Source: Chaenocephalus aceratus
Lineage: Eukaryota; Chordata; Actinopteri; Perciformes; Channichthyidae
DNA: 64,000 bases
Assembly: GCA_023974075.1 (NCBI GenBank)
Contig: CM043790.1
Coordinates: 3,528,023 to 3,592,022, forward strand
Direction of reading: 5' to 3'
Shown: positions 17,472-27,919 of the stretch, piece by piece
Layout of the letters: every line of letters begins with the position of its first letter
Position numbering within the stretch: position 1 is the first letter of the stretch
The notes under the pieces: generated by a model
Seen by the model: only the letters and a program-made list of their open reading frames with translations
What the model was told of the DNA's origin: nothing
Databases searched by the model: none
Translations under genes and position numbers: made by a program

Positions 17472-17573
17472 ACTCTGGCGGTCATCCGGGACTCATAGAA
17501 CCGTAGTTACAGCCGTAACTATCGTTCTATTTCGTCCCTAATGACCGCCAGAGGCGGTGCTTTAGCACTGGAT
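17472..17573 (-). repeat. DIRS internal complementary region
   Basis: The first half (17472-17524) is the reverse complement of the left terminus 17252-17306. The second half (17523-17573) is the reverse complement of the right terminus (about 21310-21360). The fusion point reads AACTATCGTTCTATTTCG, exactly the complement of the joint formed if the two ends met head to tail. In the accepted DIRS replication model this region templates that joint during circle formation. It starts about 40 bp downstream of the recombinase stop codon. Confidence 0.85.
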
Positions 17574-17616
17574 GACTATACCAACCATGTCATGAAGAAT
17601 CCGAACACTTGCTTAC

Positions 17617-18114
17617 CTAGTTGGAAGCAGCGGAGCTCGGCAACAGGACCACGCCCAAAGGATGGGGAGTGGCGACATTGACCCGGTAGAACCTGGAGAA
17701 TGTGCCAGACGATGACCACGACGCCGCAGCGCAGATGGTCTCCAGGGACACCCCTCTCAGGGCAGCCCAAGATGTTGAGATGCTCCTTGTAGAGTGACAT
17801 CTCACCCCTGATGGCGGGGGGCGGCCACTGGCCCCATAGGCATGTGTGATTGTATCCACAACCCAGTGGGACAGCCGCTGTTTTGAGAGAGCACAGCCCC
17901 TTCTCGTACCGCCATGGCAGATGAAGAGCTGCTCTGACTGTCGTATATGGGCCGTAGCACCAATATACGCCTCTAGGGCGCGCACAGGGCACAGCAACTC
18001 AGTTGTGCCGTTCTCCTGTGGGACATTAAAGCGCGCCAGCTGGATAGGCCGATTGGAGTGGGCTAGTGGAAGCACTTTGGGCAGGAACACAGAGATGGAT
18101 GTGACTACACCCAC
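17617..18114 (-). pseudogene. DIRS tyrosine recombinase, carboxy-terminal part
   Basis: The 165-residue frame contains LCPVRALEAYI, SEQLFICHGGTRRGCALSKQ, RLSHWVVDTITHAY, the H-x-x-R box (RCHSTRS) and SSSGTFSRFYRVNV with the candidate catalytic tyrosine. These match the order in DIRS-type tyrosine recombinases. The amino-terminal half with the first catalytic arginine is absent: upstream DNA is tandem repeat. It cannot be an active recombinase as it stands. A second minus-strand frame over 17576-17992 is a shadow. Confidence 0.8.
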
Positions 18115-18191
18115 GTTACCGGCAGAGGGAGCGGGAGCGAGAGCACTGCCTTCACCTAGCTGGATTAAATAAAGAAGCTTAACAGGACAGC

Positions 18192-19313
18192 TTAGCCGGT
18201 AGGGCTGTGCATCTTCACTGGTCTCACGATTCGATTCGATTACGATTATCCTGTCAACGATTCGATTCGGTTCGATATCCCAGTGCTCAATTTTCTATAT
18301 TACTGCACATGGCTTATTTTTCATCAATGCATACATGCAGTAAATACATATGAACTCTCTTTTTATTATTTAGAAAGTGCTTCAGAAATCAATAACATAA
18401 ATGTCTTGACATTAATTTATAAACCAAAATAAATGAATTGTATAGGTCTAGCCTCCGTGTGTGAAGTTGTTCCATTCTCAAAAACAAAAAGCTAATGCTT
18501 CTGCAGTCTAGCTGCAGCTTCTAGCAACGGCCTTCTGTTAAGAAAGGACACTGAATGTCCTGAATGTGGCATCACACACAGGACTTGAGTCTGAACACAG
18601 CAGACAACAGGAGTATTTACAACAGCATATACAAACAAAAATACTGCATGTGGATGCACACTTACATTCTCTGTTTTACTGTTACATAAATCCCATGAAT
18701 GTATGAGATTAAATTAGCTTCATTATATCTCAGTGATTAAGTGAATAATAAAGTTTCTATCGGGTCACTATCAGCCTGTCACTCATTATTTTCAGGGAGG
18801 GGGTGGGGCTTGGAGGAACAGAGAGGAGACGGTGATCGCGGAAGCTTTTTTCCTCCTGCCTTCACAAACTTTACACACGTATCGTCTGCAAATTGCTAGA
18901 GGACATTCATACTTTGCAATCCAAGACTTAATTAAATCCACCAAAAACCTGACATGATTGTAACGCGATTATTTTTGAAAAACATAAATCCCTGTGCCAC
19001 AGCGACACGGAGTGATTCAGAGCGGGTCCTTCTGCTTTTGGTTCTGGACTGGTGGTGTTGTGTTGGTGGATAAAGCAGACTGCTCCGTGTTTCATGCCGC
19101 TGTCACGTCTGTTCCCTAATCTCTGCATCACCGACCAATTTGATATTAAAGTGACAGAAAAAACGTTATAGTAAAGCCGCGGCCGGAAAATCAGGAAGCA
19201 ACGTTACTACTCTATAACTGATTATCTTCCGTCACTGCATCGAGACCGAATCGTCCACGTCCGCATCGCAATGCATCGTAGAAACGATTATTTTCAACAC
19301 CCCTATTAGCCGG
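18192..19313. mobile_element. hAT element nested in the DIRS element
   Basis: The element spans 18200-19305, starting TAGGGCTGTGCATCTTCACT and ending TTTTCAACACCCCTA. It has a perfect 8-bp duplication TTAGCCGG (18192-18199 and 19306-19313). Subterminal CGATTCGATT repeats mark this common fish hAT type. No transposase frame survives. It landed inside the 116-bp tandem array of the DIRS element, so it is younger than that array. Confidence 0.93.
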
Positions 19314-19929
19314 GCGGCTGCTGCTAGAATCAAGCAACACGTCTACCAGGAGCGGGGGCGAGAACACTGCCTTCACTGGTTGAGTTCATAACGAATGCCA
19401 GGTGCAGCGTACCCGGGAGCGGGTGCGAGAACACAGCCTTCACCGGCTACCTGCTGAACGGAAAGAGTAGAGCAATGCTCCTACTCGCAGAACACAGAGA
19501 GGGATGTAACTACACCCACGTTACCGGCAGAGGGAGCAGGAGCGAGAGCACTGCCTTCACCTAGCTGGATTAAATAAAGAAGCTTAACGGGGCAGCCACG
19601 CCAGATGTTAGCCAAGCGGCCGCTGCTAACAATCAGAGCAATACGTTACAGGGAGCGGGAGCGAGAGCACTGCCTTCACCAGCTGAGTTTTAATAAAGAA
19701 GCTTTAACAAAACATGCAAGATGTTAGCCAAGCGGCTGCTGCTAACAATCAAAACAATACGTTACCGGGAGCGGGAGCGAGAGCACTGCCTTCACCAGCT
19801 GAGTTAATAATGAAGCTTAACAGTACACGCAAGACGTTAGCCAAGCGGCTGCTGCTAACAATCAAGCGAGATCAAGTCAAACAAATGTTTAAGACCAGAC
19901 AACTAGCTTCTAAAGAAGAGAACAGCACA

Positions 19930-20192
19930 GAGCCGTAGTTACAGCAGTAACCATGGCCAGTGCTTACCCGGCTAGCACCGTAGTTACAGTAGTAACTATG
20001 GCCAGTACTTTACCGGCTTAGACCCGTAGTTACAGTAGTAACTATGGCCAGTACTTACGCGGCTCAGAGCCGTAGTTACAGTAGTAAACTGTGGCCAGTA
20101 CTTACGCAGCTTGGAACCGTAGTTACAGTAGTAACTATGGCCAGTACTTACACAGCTTAGAACCGTAGTTACAGTAGTAACTGTGGCCGGCG
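19930..20192. repeat. ~46-bp tandem repeat, six copies, each with a palindrome
   Basis: Each unit contains CCGTAGTTACAGTAGTAACT followed by ATGGCCAGTACTTACGCGGC. Six copies run from 19930 to about 20190; two more lie at 20572-20660. The inner 24 bp is an imperfect palindrome: two 10-bp arms, CCGTAGTTAC and GTAACTATGG, around a 4-bp core (AGTA). The same palindrome type forms the extreme left end of the DIRS element (17252-17275) and part of its complementary region (17501-17523). Confidence 0.9.
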
Positions 20193-21040
20193 TCTAAAAG
20201 TGTCAGCCAACGGCTGCACCCTAGATAATATAATATTGGGAGGATGAAATCCTCTTTAATGGCCACACATGCAGAGCACACAGCACACACAGTGAAGACT
20301 GTTCTCTGCATATCATCCTAGTACAGTGGTAGTAGACTAGAGTCTAGTACTAGGAGCAGTAAATACCACGATATAGCGTTACTGCAATCAAAACCATACG
20401 TTACCGGGAGCGGGAGCGAGAGCACTGCCCTCACCGGCTGAGTTAAATAATGAAGCTTAACAGTACATGCAAGGTGTTAGCCAAGCGGCTGCTGCTAACA
20501 ACCAAGCAACCAGTCAGAACATGTTAAGACCATAATTAGCTTCTATGGAATAGAACAGCCCGCATAAACCGTAGGCCATGGTCACAGTAGTAACCATAGC
20601 CAGTGCTTACATAGGACCGTAGTTACTAATAGTGTAAACTATGGCCAGTACTTACCTTACTCTCTGCATCTAAACAAAAAAACAGGCAAATTATGACACA
20701 CTTGGCTTTCCATACTTTCCATACTAAATTGAATGAGAGACGCAGCTAAAGCTGGGACTCAAATGCTAATGATAGCTCGGGCACAACGCCTCAAGCAGAA
20801 CTCTCAAAAGAGCATAATAAGGGCAACTTTATGGAGAGGAGGAAGCGGGAACACTGTCGTCACCAGAAAGTCTAAGCCAAACAATAAATAAGACAGCAAT
20901 CAAGACAACTTAGCTGGGAGAGGGTGCAGGGACACAGCCCATCACCAGCAACAAGCTGACACAAACCTGTCCGTCGAGGCTCTGCACAGCCGGCCACAGC
21001 TCCTGGAGGACGCGTTAACAACCCCGTAGCTCCTACTGTC

Positions 21041-21142
21041 AGTCGCGAAGCTGCACGCGGCCAGCTGCTTGCAGAGAAATCCCTCAGATCAAGTCGCGAA
21101 GCTGCACGCGGCCAGCTGCTTGCAGAGAAATCCCTCAGATCA
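21041..21142. repeat. 51-bp perfect tandem duplication
   Basis: Two identical adjacent copies starting AGTCGCGAAGCTGCACGCGG at 21041 and 21092, just inside the right terminal repeat of the DIRS element. GC-rich and non-coding. Confidence 0.92.
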
Positions 21143-21205
21143 AACGTACGCTGTAGGCTACAAGAATGTAGCGCGCGGTACTCTCGCGAAGCGAGAAGAT
21201 GAAAA

Positions 21206-21360
21206 GGAACCGATCCACTAATGACGCCGGCCTATGTAGCCGTAGTCACGTGGGTCACAGGTGACTTTGTTGTTATTGGTACTCAAACTGCGCATGCGTG
21301 CGATGGACATATCCAGTGCTAAAGCACCGCATCTGGCGGTCATTAGGGACGAAATAGAAC
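21206..21360 (-). repeat. DIRS terminal inverted repeat (element 5' end)
   Basis: Inverted partner of 17274-17428; it ends GGTCATTAGGGACGAAATAG then AAC. The outer ~20 bp differ from the other terminus (TTTCGTCCCTAAT against GAGTCCCGGAT when aligned). That is why the complementary region can be seen to carry both versions. Confidence 0.9.
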
Positions 21361-21379
21361 TTGTTTTACCTGACGCTGC

Positions 21380-22132
21380 CTGCCTCAGGCGTCTATAGAA
21401 AAGAGATCAACTCAGTGAAAGCACAGCCTGCTGACCAATCAGTGCTCAGTGTGCGGAGATTAAATCTATCAAGTCATATTACAGGATAAAGGAAATACAG
21501 TTTAAACTGCCGTATGCAGAGAAGACACCGACGTGTCGCACTTATCATTCATATAATATCATAATATATCACATTTCCTTATCTGAGTCAGCTTCTCGAG
21601 CCGTATCTGGCCGTGCAACACTTACATTGTCACATACTGTATGCAGAAGTATTATTTTAAGCAACACATTAAGTTGACGAAACACTCAACTCAAATGTAA
21701 TTAAAGTCAGATCCACTCGTGTCTTAGATGGGGCAGTGATATCATAAAACTGTTGTACGCTTTCAAACACTTATTTTTAACCAGACGTTATATATTCACC
21801 TTGCAGGTGCAGCTATGTGGCTTGTATCCTGGATTATATGTTTAAGTCATGGATGTTTAAAGTTCATATTTGTCTAATATTAGTTTACTTTTCATTAATG
21901 AAGTATGACGCTGCGCTGTCAGTACATGTGTCCCTGTTTGTGATTGATCAAATGTTGCTAACCCCACCCCTTTCACGTGAACGCGCTCTCAGATGGAGAG
22001 AGAAACCCTGGCTTGATTTACCGAGTTGATAACCAGCGTCGTAGGACCGCTTAGTGAGATCTCGTTGTTAGGGTTAGTTAAGATAACTCAAACATATCCA
22101 GGGTCTGTTGAACTGGCTTCGTAGTACAGGGC
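21380..22132 (-). mobile_element. fragment of the GTACTACGAAGC repeat family
   Basis: Reverse-complement homologue of much of 48280-49150. Shared blocks include TGACTTAA near 48510, ATAGCTGCACCTGCAAGGTG, TTAATGTGTTGCTTAAAATA and TCTGATTGGTCAGCAGGC-like segments. Its outer end (GCTTCGTAGTACAGGGC at 22117-22132) matches the 47584 end of the other copy. It lacks the insertion found at 47614-48235 in that copy, so it is an empty-site witness. The inner end is cut off at the DIRS element. Confidence 0.8.
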
Positions 22133-22221
22133 ACAGGTGGCTGCATAGCAGCGCTAATGTCAAAGACACAAACATTATACATTATATTTTTATTTTACCA
22201 GGATGCAGTGACACAATATTT

Positions 22222-22970
22222 GGGAAGGCTTACCCCTGATCCCACCAGAAGCGTCTGTGCTGTGGCTGCGCCGCGCTGCGTCCTCCTCCTGCGTCATAAC
22301 CCACCAGGCGCATTTCAAAACGTTGCGGAAGCGGAGCGTCGTGTGTGCAGCCTCGCAGTTGTTGTTCATTTTGGAATATTTCCTGGACATTTGTACTTCT
22401 ACAAGTAGTAGGCTACGTAGTTAAATGGTTTATGTTTGTGTCTGTTTAAATCGTGTTTATTGTTTTATTTCCTATTTGTTGTGTTGTAGACTACAGACAC
22501 AGTTAATAATAATTGTAATATTCCAGTTATAAACGACATGAATCAAAGATGTGTTGCTGTATTTTAGTGGTAAAAAAATATGCATTCATCATCATAATTA
22601 TTCTATATATATATATAATTTACAGTGCCTGTAAACCGGAGGAGAACGCTGGCATGTATTCTCCTACTTGAAAGACGGTGGTGGGGGGGGAGGAGAAGGA
22701 GCCGGTTTTGGGTGCACCCCCTCAACCAGCAAAGCAGACAACGAGGTGATTTTCACCACTTCCTGCCTGCGCCGCGCTGCGCCGCGTCAAACATAGGATT
22801 CATCCTATATTTTAGAAATTCCTTGCGGCGAGGAGCTTCGGGACGCTTCGGGACGCTTCGAGCCGCGGGTCTGGTGGAATAGCACCCATTGACTAGAGTG
22901 GCCGCGATCGCTAAAAACGCCGCAGCCGCAGTGCAGACGCTCCTGGTGGGATTAGGGGGTTAGCCTTCCC
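22222..22970. mobile_element. TIR element (GGGAAGGCTTACCCC ends)
   Basis: The left end (GGGAAGGCTTACCCCTGATC, then CCACCAGAAGCGTCTG) is repeated inverted at the right (CAGACGCTCCTGGTGGGATT, then AGGGGGTTAGCCTTCCC to 22970). The inside has two GCGCCGCGCTGCG-rich blocks and a short ATAT run, with no transposase. A TTA at each inner junction could be a Harbinger-like duplication, but the inverted match continues beyond it, so the class is open. Confidence 0.7.
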
Positions 22971-23247
22971 TAGCCTGCAGTACCCGCCGCCCCTGCCGGT
23001 AACTAAATTAGATAACGGATTTATTTGTGACTTTTCAATGCATCTGACAAGCCACATATTTTCTTAATCAATAAAGGTTGACCCAAAAAATCTTTCAAGG
23101 ACAAAACTACAACATGGTTTTATTGATATTCATGTTGACATTAAGATTTACGTACTCTACTGTCAACACTTCCTGGCTTCACAGTGTGTACAGGAATGTC
23201 GTTTTTGAGGGTGGAGTAAATGTTAGACTAACACTCTCACCATGCAG

Positions 23248-23352
23248 GTACCTGAGCCAAGTCATGAGGCTGAACTTCACCAGAGAGTCCCACCTGCGCC
23301 GCTACAACCGCCTGCTCAGCTACAACCTGCTGCAGGAGATGGATCTGCTCAA
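23248..23352 (+). CDS. chka: chka exon 4 of 10 visible
   Basis: Completes the split Lys codon and encodes YLSQVMRLNFTRESHLRRYN, then RLLSYNLLQEMDLL and two bases of a Lys codon. Acceptor CATGCAG is at 23241-23247. The donor is GTAGGC at 23353, a weaker but valid site. It matches the CHKA stretch between WLFGTMEK and LESTPSPVV. The 13.3-kb intron before it holds the foldback and DIRS elements. Confidence 0.93.
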
Positions 23353-23359
23353 GTAGGCT

Positions 23360-23402
23360 CACCACACACACACACACACACACACCACACACACACACAC
23401 AC
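23360..23402. repeat. (CA)n microsatellite
   Basis: Two CA runs separated by one irregularity, starting about 8 bp after the exon-4 donor site. Confidence 0.9.
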
Positions 23403-24339
23403 TTCCGCTCTTTTAACGCTGATTTGGGTGACTTGTGTTTTCGTTTTGGGGGGAGTCCGTCCTTCCGACGGACAACTTCTCAGTTAAAAAAAAAATAATA
23501 ATCTAGATCGCAAAATAATTAAACAAGCAAGTGCCTGTTTTTCCTGGCCAAGGACAGGTTCCTTGAACAAACACGTGTCTTCACGTTATGTCTCGTCTGA
23601 AAGGAGTGTAGACTAGTATGAGGTGTGATGATGTGTGCCAATGAACGAACTCACTGAGCTCACTAACGTGTCGATCGTCGCCTACCATGCCGTGAACTAT
23701 GCCGCGAGAGAAGTAACGTGACACTCTCGTCGCCACCCCTCTCGTCTGAGAAGCTACGTGACGTCTGCGTCTGAAGTTACTTTACTTTGGTAGTTATCAC
23801 CTAATAACCGAGTAACAGCTACGCAGTTGCTGCTCAAGCGAGACTCTATTTCAATATAGTTTTGGTATTAAAATAATATTACACCCCTTGTATGCCCTGA
23901 ACGCAAAAACAACCACAGACAAGAATATATATTTGTAATGATCAAAATGATAACAAAGGCTGAAAAAACAGGAGAAGCCTGTCTTCCCTTTGTCTCCAGG
24001 AGAAAACGCCACTGTATATCACCAAGTTTTCATAGTTTTGTGTGTAAAATAGATCGCTGCAGTGAACACGACTTTATGTTTTGTTTAAGGTTATTTGATA
24101 TGGAGGGATGCAGTATATAGAAGTTCAGAGAAGAAGCAACCCCTATATATTGTTTATTTTATTTCGTTTCATTTTGGCACCATGGCAGAGGCAAATATAG
24201 AGTTAATGTGCGGAGATTATTGTCCCGTTTACTAAAATATGTATTGTTTTATGATGTTTAGTTGACAAAATAGTCACTGAGCTACTTTTGCTGCACTCAA
24301 GCATACATCTGAAGACAAGAGTGTGCTGCCTTTGGCCAA

Positions 24340-24456
24340 GGGGAGGATATATATATAGATATAGATAGATATATAGTATAGATATATACGAGATAAGAGA
24401 TATAGATAATACTATATTATATATGTATATATATCTATATATGTATATGTATATAT

Positions 24457-24488
<32 letters not shown>

Positions 24489-24846
24489 GTATATGTATAT
24501 ATATATAGTATATATATATATATATGTTATGTATATCTATGTATATATATATATATATGTATATATATGTATATAATATATATATCTGTATATATATGTA
24601 TATATATATGATATTATATATATATATATATCTATATATATGTATATATATATATATATGTTATATATATATATATCTGTATATGTATATATATGTATAT
24701 ATATATAATGTATATTATATATGTATATATATATATGTATATGTATATATATGTTATATTATATATGTATATGTATATGTATATATATATGTATATATAT
24801 ATGTATATTATATGTATATGTATATATATGTATATATGTATCTATG

Positions 24847-24893
<47 letters not shown>

Positions 24894-24920
24894 ATAGTGT
24901 GTATATATATATATATCTAT

Positions 24921-24953
<33 letters not shown>

Positions 24954-24975
24954 ATAGTATGTATATATATATATA

Positions 24976-25020
<45 letters not shown>

Positions 25021-25064
25021 TATATAGTATATATATATATATATATATAGTTATATCGTATATA

Positions 25065-25102
<38 letters not shown>

Positions 25103-25140
25103 ATATATATATATATCTATATATATATATATATATATAG

Positions 25141-25174
<34 letters not shown>

Positions 25175-25180
25175 ATTTTT
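24340..25180. repeat. ~840-bp AT-rich simple repeat
   Basis: Almost pure TA with GTATAT and CTATAT variants, with long self-complementary stretches. Long tyrosine/isoleucine-rich reading frames on both strands come from the simple repeat and are not genes. Length in the assembly is unreliable for such DNA. Confidence 0.95.
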
Positions 25181-25266
25181 GTATAGATGTTGCAACTATA
25201 CAGAGCTTTGGCAATACTATATGTAACTGAGGTCATGCTAATAAAGCTATTGAATTGAGTATGCCT

Positions 25267-26716
25267 TTAAAGGAATGGTCCACTCATTAGATAATTAATC
25301 AAAACTTCAGTATTTAGTGAAACATTATGTTTAAACCATACCCTGAAGAAATCAGCGATATTCCCCGGTAAATAATGATTTTATAGCTCTTTTTTATCAA
25401 GACCTGTATATTCCGTCTGGCCGCCGCCATGTTTGCCATTTTCAGTAGTCACGTGATGGTCGTGACGTCATCCATGCGTTCACTTTGTCAACACACGGAA
25501 ACATGGTGGGGTATTTCAGTTCGGACTCGTCAGCAGAGGAACAAGTTTTGACCAATGTGAAGAGATGGATGGATGGGGGAATTTATCCATACATATCAGT
25601 ATGACAATACGACACCCTCTGTCCTTAGACCCTCACATCGTACAAGGAAAAACTTCCGAAGAAAACCCACAGTTTAAAGGGAACATGGGAGAAACCTCAG
25701 GGAGAGCAACAGAGGAGGGATCCCTCTCCCAGGACGGACAGACGTGCAATAGATGCCGTGTGCAAATTGAAAAGATAATACATTTGCAACATAGGTAGTC
25801 CAGATGTTTGGAAATGCATGTGTGTATAATAGGAAGATGATATAAGATACTATATGTATGCATGTAGTACCACCCTTGCTAGCGATTCCCTCTCAAGTTT
25901 AGCATACTCAGCTTCGTTGTCCCTGGCCATAGAATCACGATTTTATGGGGCCGGAAAAAAACTGGGGTAAAATACACACTAGCCGGTACTACGCTATATG
26001 GAAAGGCCACCAAAAACTGTCCTGGCCTGGACGCTAAAGGACGTTAAAACGGGGCTAGCCGCTGCAATGGAAATGCGCTATAACATACCTTATTCTTACT
26101 CCGAGCACTACTTCTGCTCCTCCGTCGCTTCACACTTGCAGAGGGCGATTTCTCAACTGGCCGAACTGGTGTCCTGGTCGGTGATGACACCAGAAAGACC
26201 GATGGTACTGCATCTCCATTGAGTAATGGTTGTTCTTTAAATCCCATGTTATGTTTTATCATACTCTCAGAGTAGTCGTCCGGAAATGTGAAATGTTCGC
26301 TGCATACATGAGCCTGTAAATCTCTCGGTTCGGGCCGGCCACATTTCGCTAGCCACTGCCTCCGAATGTACTTCTTACGCTTACCTTTTGGCAACAGATG
26401 GAACCGAGCATTCCGTGGATTGTTCCTATCCGAATTATGGCAATATTTCGCGATACAGTGAGGCATATTTGAAGAGAGAAACTACAGTAAATAACATGGA
26501 GATCAACGTGTCTTCGAAAACCAAACGCATGGATTACGTCACGTCCGGGAAATGGCGGCGCCCACAGTGTTGATGTTATTTCGGTATATAATCAGTTTAA
26601 AATCACTGATAATGTCATCGGATTAAAAAAAAAAGAGAGAGACTGGCAGAGACTGGTCTGTTTTATCGGATGATAATTTTTAAAAAATGAGTGTCATGAG
26701 CATACCATTCCTTTAA
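25267..26716 (-). mobile_element. Kolobok-like DNA transposon remnant with THAP domain
   Basis: The element 25271-26712 has ends AGGAATGGTCCACTCATTAG and CTCATGAGCATACCATTCCT (outer blocks complementary, the rest weaker) and TTAA on both sides (25267-25270 and 26713-26716). TTAA targets together with a THAP-type zinc finger are the marks of the Kolobok superfamily. It carries a THAP frame on the minus strand, but the large catalytic part is not recognisable in 1.44 kb. I infer an internally deleted copy. Confidence 0.78.
26044..26466 (-). CDS. THAP-finger protein of the Kolobok-like element
   Basis: The 140-residue frame starts MPHCIAKYCHNSD. The C2CH zinc ligands are Cys4, Cys9, Cys55 and His58. 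Conserved THAP positions are Phe22, Pro26 and Trp38, and AVPSVF at 86-91 matches the AVPTIF-type closing box. A basic stretch (SVKRRRSRSSARSK) follows. THAP domains bind DNA, in transposons at the element's own ends. Only the DNA-binding part is present, so it would be a binding protein without catalysis, if expressed. The frame ends without obvious homology after residue 125. Confidence 0.75.
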   Translation of the reverse strand: MPHCIAKYCHNSDRNNPRNARFHLLPKGKRKKYIRRQWLAKCGRPEPRDLQAHVCSEHFTFPDDYSESMIKHNMGFKEQPLLNGDAVPSVFLVSSPTRTPVRPVEKSPSASVKRRRSRSSARSKNKVCYSAFPLQRLAPF

Positions 26717-27919
26717 GTGAGCGCTTCTCTCAGGAGGAAACAAAGGTTCACCAACACATTACTTTACTGCTGAGAAAGGCTGTGAAACGATGTGTTGCAA
26801 TGTCTGTGTATTTTTGGAGAAAGTAATAACTCGCACTGAGTCTTAATACTTTACTTCTTTTCATTATTTTCCCCCTTCATTTGAAAAACACTATCCAATT
26901 ATTTATTATGTTTGTGTTACACACACACCATTACTGAATTCATTCTAAAACCAAGAATAACCTACATACAACAATAGGGAGCCCTGGATCAAGGACGGAC
27001 AAAACAAGGACACCACACACGATTCTTTTCCAATTACAGTATATTTATTTAAAGAGTGTAACTCAATTGTGATATCAGTTTAATCAGTAATGTGTGTATA
27101 GTGTATGGGTGATGTGTCAGCAGGGCCGGACTGGGACCATAGGTCAGGTCGTGAATTATACACCCAGCCAGGCCATACCAGTTTGTTTTGGGGGCGTTTT
27201 GCTGGATGTATCGTCAATATCTACAACGTTGCTGCCCTACTCAGTTGCAATTTCCCTTGTGCTGAACCCTGAATCTTGACTTGTCTTGTCAACCTCCTCA
27301 GCATCTGCTGGTACTGAATAAGAACCAGCATTGGGATGGATTAAACTCTGATCGATAACTAATTTATTGAGAGAACATGAACATAGCTTGCTTATACTGT
27401 TGTCATTACAATTCCTTTGGTTTTGTTCAGTGTCAGTCATAGCCTATTGAAACAGTTTCCTCTGTACCTGCCAGTTCTGTCCAGGGCCATCACCATCAGC
27501 ATCATCTGATAGTGGAACTGAATAAGGAGACAATGTAATCATTACATTAACAACTATTTATGAAATAACATTATTTAAGAACATATATTATGCAACACTT
27601 ATTTGATCCCTAAGTTGACCCTGTATTTGCATGGCCTAATACCATAATGATTGTCTCCCCTTTAGACAACATAACCACCTCAAGTTATGAACTCACAGTA
27701 TGAGGGGTGTGTAGCCCCACAGTTAGCTGCAGTCTAACGGTTATATTACATATATTTGCCTTGAGTAACATTAAGGACATGTTTGGGTTTTGTGTTGCCT
27801 TATAGTCTCCAGTCACACAGGGCGTGCCACTAACTTAGCATTGGACTGAGAAACTGTTTTGTTGACAGTCGATGTGCTATCAGGCTACAATATAGAAAGA
27901 AAAGTGGCTCATAATAGTG
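26717..27919. other. intron, nothing recognised
   Basis: Intronic DNA. A CAGGGCCGGACTGGG motif near 27121 resembles a hAT end, but I found no partner end. No gene. Confidence 0.45.

Larger units (their letters stand above)
18122..20520. repeat. ~116-bp tandem repeat inside the DIRS element
   Basis: The unit begins GGGAGCGGGAGCGAGAGCAC, then TGCCTTCACC and AATAAAGAAGCTTAAC, and ends CAAGCGGCTGCTGCTAACAA with TACGTTACC. Copies start near 18127, 19352, 19417, 19532, 19651, 19767 and 20406. Spacing is 116-119 bp in the best-kept stretch (19532-19767). A 100-bp block around 18090-18190 is also duplicated around 19490-19600. The array is GC-rich compared with its surroundings. Confidence 0.85.
17251..21360 (-). 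mobile_element. DIRS-family retrotransposon, non-autonomous, minus strand
   Basis: DIRS elements use a tyrosine recombinase in place of an integrase and make no target duplication. Three marks are visible: ~155-bp inverted terminal repeats (17274-17428 and 21206-21360); an internal complementary region (17472-17573) that is the reverse complement of the right end joined to the left end; and the carboxy-terminal part of a DIRS-type tyrosine recombinase just inside it (18114-17617). No reverse transcriptase, RNase H or gag frame is found. In their place are tandem repeats and a nested hAT. I infer an internally deleted copy keeping its cis-acting parts. No target duplication is seen, as expected. 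Confidence 0.85.

Noticed and set aside
17576..17992. 138-codon minus-strand frame beside the recombinase
   Set aside because: Overlaps the DIRS recombinase in another frame; the recombinase reading has the recognisable motifs.
19600..20660. CRISPR-like look of regularly spaced repeats
   Set aside because: The repeats are adjacent units of one tandem array with similar, not unique, intervening DNA, in a eukaryotic genome and inside a DIRS element.
22240..22900. CpG-rich blocks as a possible promoter or CpG island
   Set aside because: The GC-rich blocks belong to a transposable element with inverted ends, and no first exon was found.
24423..25195. Tyrosine/isoleucine-rich frames up to 164 codons on both strands
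   Set aside because: Translation of TA simple repeat.
27121..27135. CAGGGCCGGACTGGG as a hAT end
   Set aside because: No partner end or target duplication was found nearby.
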